Shown here: one piece after another, positions 60,385 to 64,000 of the stretch | How positions within the stretch are numbered: position 1 is the first letter of the stretch | Layout: every line of letters starts with the position of its first letter | From: Fusobacterium perfoetens | GTDB taxonomy: Bacteria; Fusobacteriota; Fusobacteriia; Fusobacteriales; Fusobacteriaceae | Length of the DNA stretch: 64,000 nucleotides | NCBI RefSeq assembly: GCF_021531475.1 | Contig: NZ_JADYTX010000007.1 | Location: forward strand, 1-64,000 | Direction of reading: 5' to 3' | The notes under the pieces: model-generated | What the model was told of the DNA's origin: nothing | Seen by the model: only the letters and a program-made list of their open reading frames with translations | Database searches by the model: none | Program-made: the position numbers and the translations under genes

Positions 60385-60846
60385 ATGCTAATAGACAAAC
60401 AGTTTGGAAAACAGTTAGTAGAAATTTTAAAATCTCAAAATAAAAAAGTTGTTTTTACAAATGGTTGCTTTGATATTTTGCACGTTGGACATTTAAGATA
60501 TTTAAATGAGGCAAAAAAACAAGGAGATGTTCTTATAATTGGTGTTAACTCAGACGCCTCTGTAAAAAGATTAAAAGGGGAATCTCGTCCAATCAATAAT
60601 CAATTTGATAGAGCAGAGATGCTTAGCGGATTAAAAGTTGTTGATTATACAGTTATTTTTGAAGAAGATACACCAGAAGAATTAATTGCTACATTAAAAC
60701 CATCTATCCATGTTAAAGGTGGAGATTATAAAAAAGAAGACTTACCAGAAACCAAAATAGTTGAAAGTTATGGCGGAGAAGTTAGAATTTTATCTTTTGT
60801 AGAGGGAAAATCTACAACAAACATTGTAAAGAAAATACAAGGATAG
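60385..60846 (+). CDS. rfaE2: Heptose 1-phosphate adenylyltransferase (HldE-C/RfaE2 type)
   Basis: This 153-aa nucleotidyltransferase has TNGCFDILHVGHLRYLNEAK (HxGH) and KGESRPINNQFDRAEML. It converts D-glycero-D-manno-heptose 1-phosphate to ADP-heptose for LPS core. It is the stand-alone form; the kinase domain fused in E. coli HldE is absent. It heads a plus-strand operon with tsaE and tsaB. The start follows AAGGAGG; an extended -10 (TATGGTATAAT) lies at 60342-60347. Confidence 0.93.
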   Translation: MLIDKQFGKQLVEILKSQNKKVVFTNGCFDILHVGHLRYLNEAKKQGDVLIIGVNSDASVKRLKGESRPINNQFDRAEMLSGLKVVDYTVIFEEDTPEELIATLKPSIHVKGGDYKKEDLPETKIVESYGGEVRILSFVEGKSTTNIVKKIQG

Positions 60847-60853
60847 TGATATA

Positions 60854-61306
60854 ATGGAAAAAGTAATGTCTTTTGATGAGATAAATATTTTTGCGAAAAA
60901 ACTAGCAAACTATGTAAATGCTGGAGATTTAATAGCACTTATTGGAGATTTAGGAACTGGTAAAACAACTTTTAGTCAAAATTTTGCAAAAGAATTGGGA
61001 GTTACAGAAAATTTAAAAAGTCCAACTTTTAACTATGTATTAGAATATTTTTCAGGAAGAATACCTCTTTATCATTTTGATGTGTATAGACTTGGAAGTC
61101 CAGAAGAGATTTATGAAATTGGTTATGAAGATTATCTAAACAGTGACGGAGTTGTATTAGTTGAGTGGGCAAATATAATTGAATCTGAGCTACCAAAAGA
61201 ATATATTGAAATAAAATTAGAATATTTTGATGAAAATTCAAGAAAATTAATAATCTCATTTATTGGAAATAAAGAGAGAGAAAAGGAGTTGTTTGGACTA
61301 TGTTAA
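60854..61306 (+). CDS. tsaE: tRNA t6A ATPase TsaE
   Basis: This 150-aa ATPase is needed for threonylcarbamoylation of A37 in ANN-decoding tRNAs. Walker A is GDLGTGKTT; LKSPTFNYVLEY and VLVEWANIIE match the family. It overlaps the start of tsaB by seven bases, and its partner genes tsaB and tsaD act in the same complex. Confidence 0.96.
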   Translation: MEKVMSFDEINIFAKKLANYVNAGDLIALIGDLGTGKTTFSQNFAKELGVTENLKSPTFNYVLEYFSGRIPLYHFDVYRLGSPEEIYEIGYEDYLNSDGVVLVEWANIIESELPKEYIEIKLEYFDENSRKLIISFIGNKEREKELFGLC

Positions 61307-61977
61307 TTTTAGGAATAGATACTTCTACAAATGTTGGGACAGTGGCAATTTATTCTGATACAAAAGGAACTTTAGGAGAAATTTCAGTAAATATAAATAA
61401 AACTCACTCTGAAAATATTATGGTTATGATAGATGAGCTTTTTAAATTAACTAACACTACAATAAATGATATTGATAAAATTGCAGTGAGCATAGGACCT
61501 GGAAGTTTTACAGGAATAAGAATTGGAGTGGCTGTTGCAAAAGGTCTTGCTTCAGCAACAAATTGTAAAATTGTTGGAGTTAATGAATTAGATGTTATTG
61601 CAGGAAACTCTACTTCAAACGAATGTGAAATATGTTCGATAATAGACGCTAGAAAAGAAAGAGGATATTATTGTACTTTTAAATATGAAAATGGAATTTT
61701 AAAACAGTTAGAAGATTATAAAGTTGGAGAATTAAGAGAATTTTTAGAAACTAGAAAAGAAATAAGAACAGTTTATTTAGGTGATGGTGCAATAAATTAT
61801 AAAAATCTTATTTCAAATATTGTAGGAGAAAATGGAGTGTTTGCTCCAAAATCTTTAAATCTTCCAAGAGCTAGTGTAGTGGCAGAACTTGGAATAAATA
61901 ATGAAGATAATCTTTATACTATGGAACCTATTTATTTAAGCAAATCACAAGCTGAAAGAGAAAAAGAAAAAATATAG
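61300..61977 (+). CDS. tsaB: tRNA t6A protein TsaB
   Basis: This 225-aa protein of the ASKHA fold is a partner of TsaD. LGIDTSTNVGTVAI and VSIGPGSFTGIRIGVAVAKG are diagnostic. It lacks the metal-binding histidines of TsaD, as expected for TsaB. Start ATG preceded by AAAGGAG within tsaE. Confidence 0.96.
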   Translation: MLILGIDTSTNVGTVAIYSDTKGTLGEISVNINKTHSENIMVMIDELFKLTNTTINDIDKIAVSIGPGSFTGIRIGVAVAKGLASATNCKIVGVNELDVIAGNSTSNECEICSIIDARKERGYYCTFKYENGILKQLEDYKVGELREFLETRKEIRTVYLGDGAINYKNLISNIVGENGVFAPKSLNLPRASVVAELGINNEDNLYTMEPIYLSKSQAEREKEKI

Positions 61978-62063
61978 AATATTTTAGGCAAAATTCTATT
62001 AAAAACAGATTAAGTATGATATAATTCTATAAGAAATAAAAAATAACTCAAAAGGGGATTTTT

Positions 62064-64000
62064 ATGAAGAAGAGATATTATTTAATATTGGCTCTTGCCT
62101 TAATCGGTATGAAATCTCTTGGAAATCAAAATACCAACCCTGCTGAAAATGAAGTTGAGATTGACTTAAATTCTGGTCAAATTCAAGCAACTCAAGGTTT
62201 GGATATTAACTATGGAGATGCTACTCTTAAGGTCTTTGATGCTACTAGAGATGAGAAGAAAGAAAAATTCTTTATCAATGATGATTTTGTACTTTCTACA
62301 GATCGTTTCTCTGGTAATTTTAGAATCGAGGCAAAAAGTGCTGAGCTTTCTACTAACTCAAAAGATGGAGTTTTTGGGGAAAGTTTTAGCTGGTTTGAGG
62401 TAGGAGATGTCACGGGAGCTGAAAAACCAAATGATAAAATATATTTTGGTGGAAAGAAAACAATCTACAAAGATGACATAATAAAGGTTGAAGATGCTTG
62501 GCTTACTACTGACCCAAAAGTAAATACAAATAGAGATAGAAAAGATTTAGGATATTATCTAACCCTAGATAGTATTTTAATAGAACCTGATAAACAAATA
62601 ACTTTAAAAGGTGCTGATTTATATATCCAAGATTTTGATGTTATGCCATATAAATTCCCTTGGTTCCGTTTTAATATAAGAAATGGATCAAAAGTTCCTT
62701 TATTCCCAGAATGGGGAACTGATGAAGATTACGGTTGGAATATCTCTTGGGGTACTCTTTATGAATCTACTGATAATAAATTTAGAGGTGGATTTGCTCC
62801 AAAATTTGGAGATACAATGGGTATTCTTGTAGGAAGATGGGAAAACTGGTATAAATTTGATAAAATCGGTGAATCAAAATTAAATGTTACAGATTTTCTT
62901 GTTTGGAAAAAAGATGATGACAACGTAAAAGATGAAGCTGGAAGAGAGGACGAAAGTTTTAACGACAGATGGGACGTTGAATACACTCATAAATATGAGG
63001 GAGAAAAAGGATATTTTGATTTTGGTTTCCAAAGTTTAACTTATAATATGAATGAGGCATTAAAAGATGTACTAGAAGATTATGATGCTGAGAGAAGATT
63101 TGATTATGTAGATGAAAAAGGAAATCTAGTAAAAAAACCTTTAGGGCAACTTCCTGATATGGGTGGACACTCTAATTTCTATACTCTTAACACATCTTTA
63201 AAAGAGCTTGGAAAAAATAAAGATATAACTCTTGATGCAAAAGTAAAACTTACAAGTGATAAAGAGATATATAAATATATAGTTTCTGATGAAATAGATG
63301 GAATGGGATTTACTTCTCAAATAGATAATGATTTATTCTCAAATGTAAAACTAACACAAGATAATGATAAATATAGTTTCTCAAGTTACTATAATTATTT
63401 ATATGATTTGGACAAAGGTTCAAATATAAATGATGATAGAAGTAGAGGAGAAGATTTTGGATTTGGATTTACTGATAAAGAGAGAAAAGTTTCTTTATAC
63501 TTTGATGAAGTAAATGGAGATAAATTTAGAAAGCTTAACTCTTGGGAAAGGAATCCAGATAAAAAATTATCAGATGAGATAATTGAGGGATTAAATATTT
63601 CTTATACTCCTTGGACAGTGGCAGAGTATGATGAATATAACTCACAAAATTATGGAGCAAGTTTTGGAGAGTATGACTTTGTAGGAGATACAGAGATAAA
63701 ACTTTCTTTTAACCACAAATATAGTGAGAAAAAATTAAATACTCAAAATGACCCATTTAGAAGAGAAGTTTTTGGAGATAATAGAGTAAGCCAATACAAT
63801 AGATTTGAAGATACTATTTATGAAGAAGTAGAAGAAAATAAAATTTCTTCAACTATCTATCATGATTGGTTTGATACAACTTTCTTCGGTGGTACTTATA
63901 AAGAAACTATTGAAACTAGAGAGGGAAGTTATAAAGGAGAAAGTCAAATTTATTTGAATGAATCAGATTTCTATGGATTAGGACTTTCTAAAAATGATAT
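62064..64000 (+). CDS. LptD/OstA-like outer-membrane protein, 5' part
   Basis: The gene is open from an ATG at 62064 (AAAGGGGA upstream) to the window edge: at least 645 residues, no stop. A signal-peptide-like start (KKRYYLILALALIGMKSLG) is followed by an OstA/LptD-type beta-jellyroll region (about 35-190; DLNSGQIQATQGLDINYGDA, with internal repeats) and then alternating aromatic/charged strands expected of a large beta-barrel (WENWYKFDKI, YEGEKGYFDFGF). It most resembles LptD, which inserts LPS in the outer membrane. The C-terminal barrel is missing, so the assignment is not final. A TATAAT at 62020-62025 is a likely -10. Confidence 0.65.
   Translation, partial: MKKRYYLILALALIGMKSLGNQNTNPAENEVEIDLNSGQIQATQGLDINYGDATLKVFDATRDEKKEKFFINDDFVLSTDRFSGNFRIEAKSAELSTNSKDGVFGESFSWFEVGDVTGAEKPNDKIYFGGKKTIYKDDIIKVEDAWLTTDPKVNTNRDRKDLGYYLTLDSILIEPDKQITLKGADLYIQDFDVMPYKFPWFRFNIRNGSKVPLFPEWGTDEDYGWNISWGTLYESTDNKFRGGFAPKFGDTMGILVGRWENWYKFDKIGESKLNVTDFLVWKKDDDNVKDEAGREDESFNDRWDVEYTHKYEGEKGYFDFGFQSLTYNMNEALKDVLEDYDAERRFDYVDEKGNLVKKPLGQLPDMGGHSNFYTLNTSLKELGKNKDITLDAKVKLTSDKEIYKYIVSDEIDGMGFTSQIDNDLFSNVKLTQDNDKYSFSSYYNYLYDLDKGSNINDDRSRGEDFGFGFTDKERKVSLYFDEVNGDKFRKLNSWERNPDKKLSDEIIEGLNISYTPWTVAEYDEYNSQNYGASFGEYDFVGDTEIKLSFNHKYSEKKLNTQNDPFRREVFGDNRVSQYNRFEDTIYEEVEENKISSTIYHDWFDTTFFGGTYKETIETREGSYKGESQIYLNESDFYGLGLSKND

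Overview
This is a low-GC (visibly under about 30 % G+C) bacterial chromosome segment with diderm features: an LptD-like outer-membrane protein, an ADP-heptose synthesis gene, a LolA-like carrier and lipoproteins. It also carries a fused NfnAB-type electron-bifurcating transhydrogenase. Gene content, codon use, AGGAGG ribosome sites, frequent TTG/GTG starts and the protein sequences fit Fusobacterium or a close relative. This is inference from sequence recognition; no search was run. I did not see a CRISPR array, an insertion sequence or a clear prophage.

Layout. 1-500: the 3' end of a 5S rRNA gene (rRNA operon exit), then AT-rich DNA carrying a degraded duplication of the rRNA flank. 0.5-6.4 kb: a winged-helix-like unknown protein, HU, then HAD phosphatase, Nudix hydrolase, YgjP-like protease and glycerate kinase, then a MATE pump behind a MerR-type promoter, a 21-codon leader and a hairpin over its ribosome site. 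6.7-13.8 kb: an isolated AAA ATPase, rplM-rpsI, a coiled-coil unknown, a 911-aa PLD/helicase protein and a phosphatase. 13.8-18.1 kb (minus): an acidic 811-aa protein, a small RelA/SpoT-type alarmone synthetase and alanine racemase. 18.2-21.9 kb: cardiolipin synthase, a PHP protein, tRNA-Arg(CCU), then a membrane acyltransferase preceded by a 12-G tract in a short leader ORF. 21.9-27.6 kb: lysR and the nfn fusion, a candidate small RNA, lgt, a META lipoprotein, an HTH-ACT protein and a small exported protein. 27.6-32 kb: GNAT, a LexA-like S24 repressor divergent from a 74-aa protein, cobyric acid synthase and purC. 32-35.3 kb: a nitronate monooxygenase-like enzyme and an arsR-trx-permease-arsC operon. 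35.4-38.4 kb: mgsA, a second HU, an FAH-family hydrolase and nagB. 38.6-45.7 kb: the mannitol locus (degenerate PTS paralogue, MtlR, MtlA, MtlD). 45.8-46.1 kb: tmRNA. 46.2-59.2 kb: a YibE/F membrane protein and a 13-gene minus-strand housekeeping operon (lolA-like to tgt). 59.4-64 kb: an unknown protein, then hldE-type cytidylyltransferase, tsaE, tsaB and the start of an LptD-like barrel cut by the window edge.

How parts work together. The mannitol genes form one pathway: MtlA imports and phosphorylates mannitol, MtlD makes fructose 6-phosphate, and MtlR reads PTS phosphorylation. The ars genes form one detoxification unit. Two alarmone enzymes (a long RelA/SpoT and a short synthetase) sit about 33 kb apart. 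TsaB and TsaE belong to the same tRNA t6A system.

The signals most worth following are the poly-G contingency tract before the acyltransferase, the layered control region of the MATE pump, a cobyric acid synthase whose glutaminase cysteine is replaced by histidine, a candidate small RNA with a C-rich loop, the S24 repressor switch, and a PTS paralogue with a dead EIIA remnant beside mtlR.
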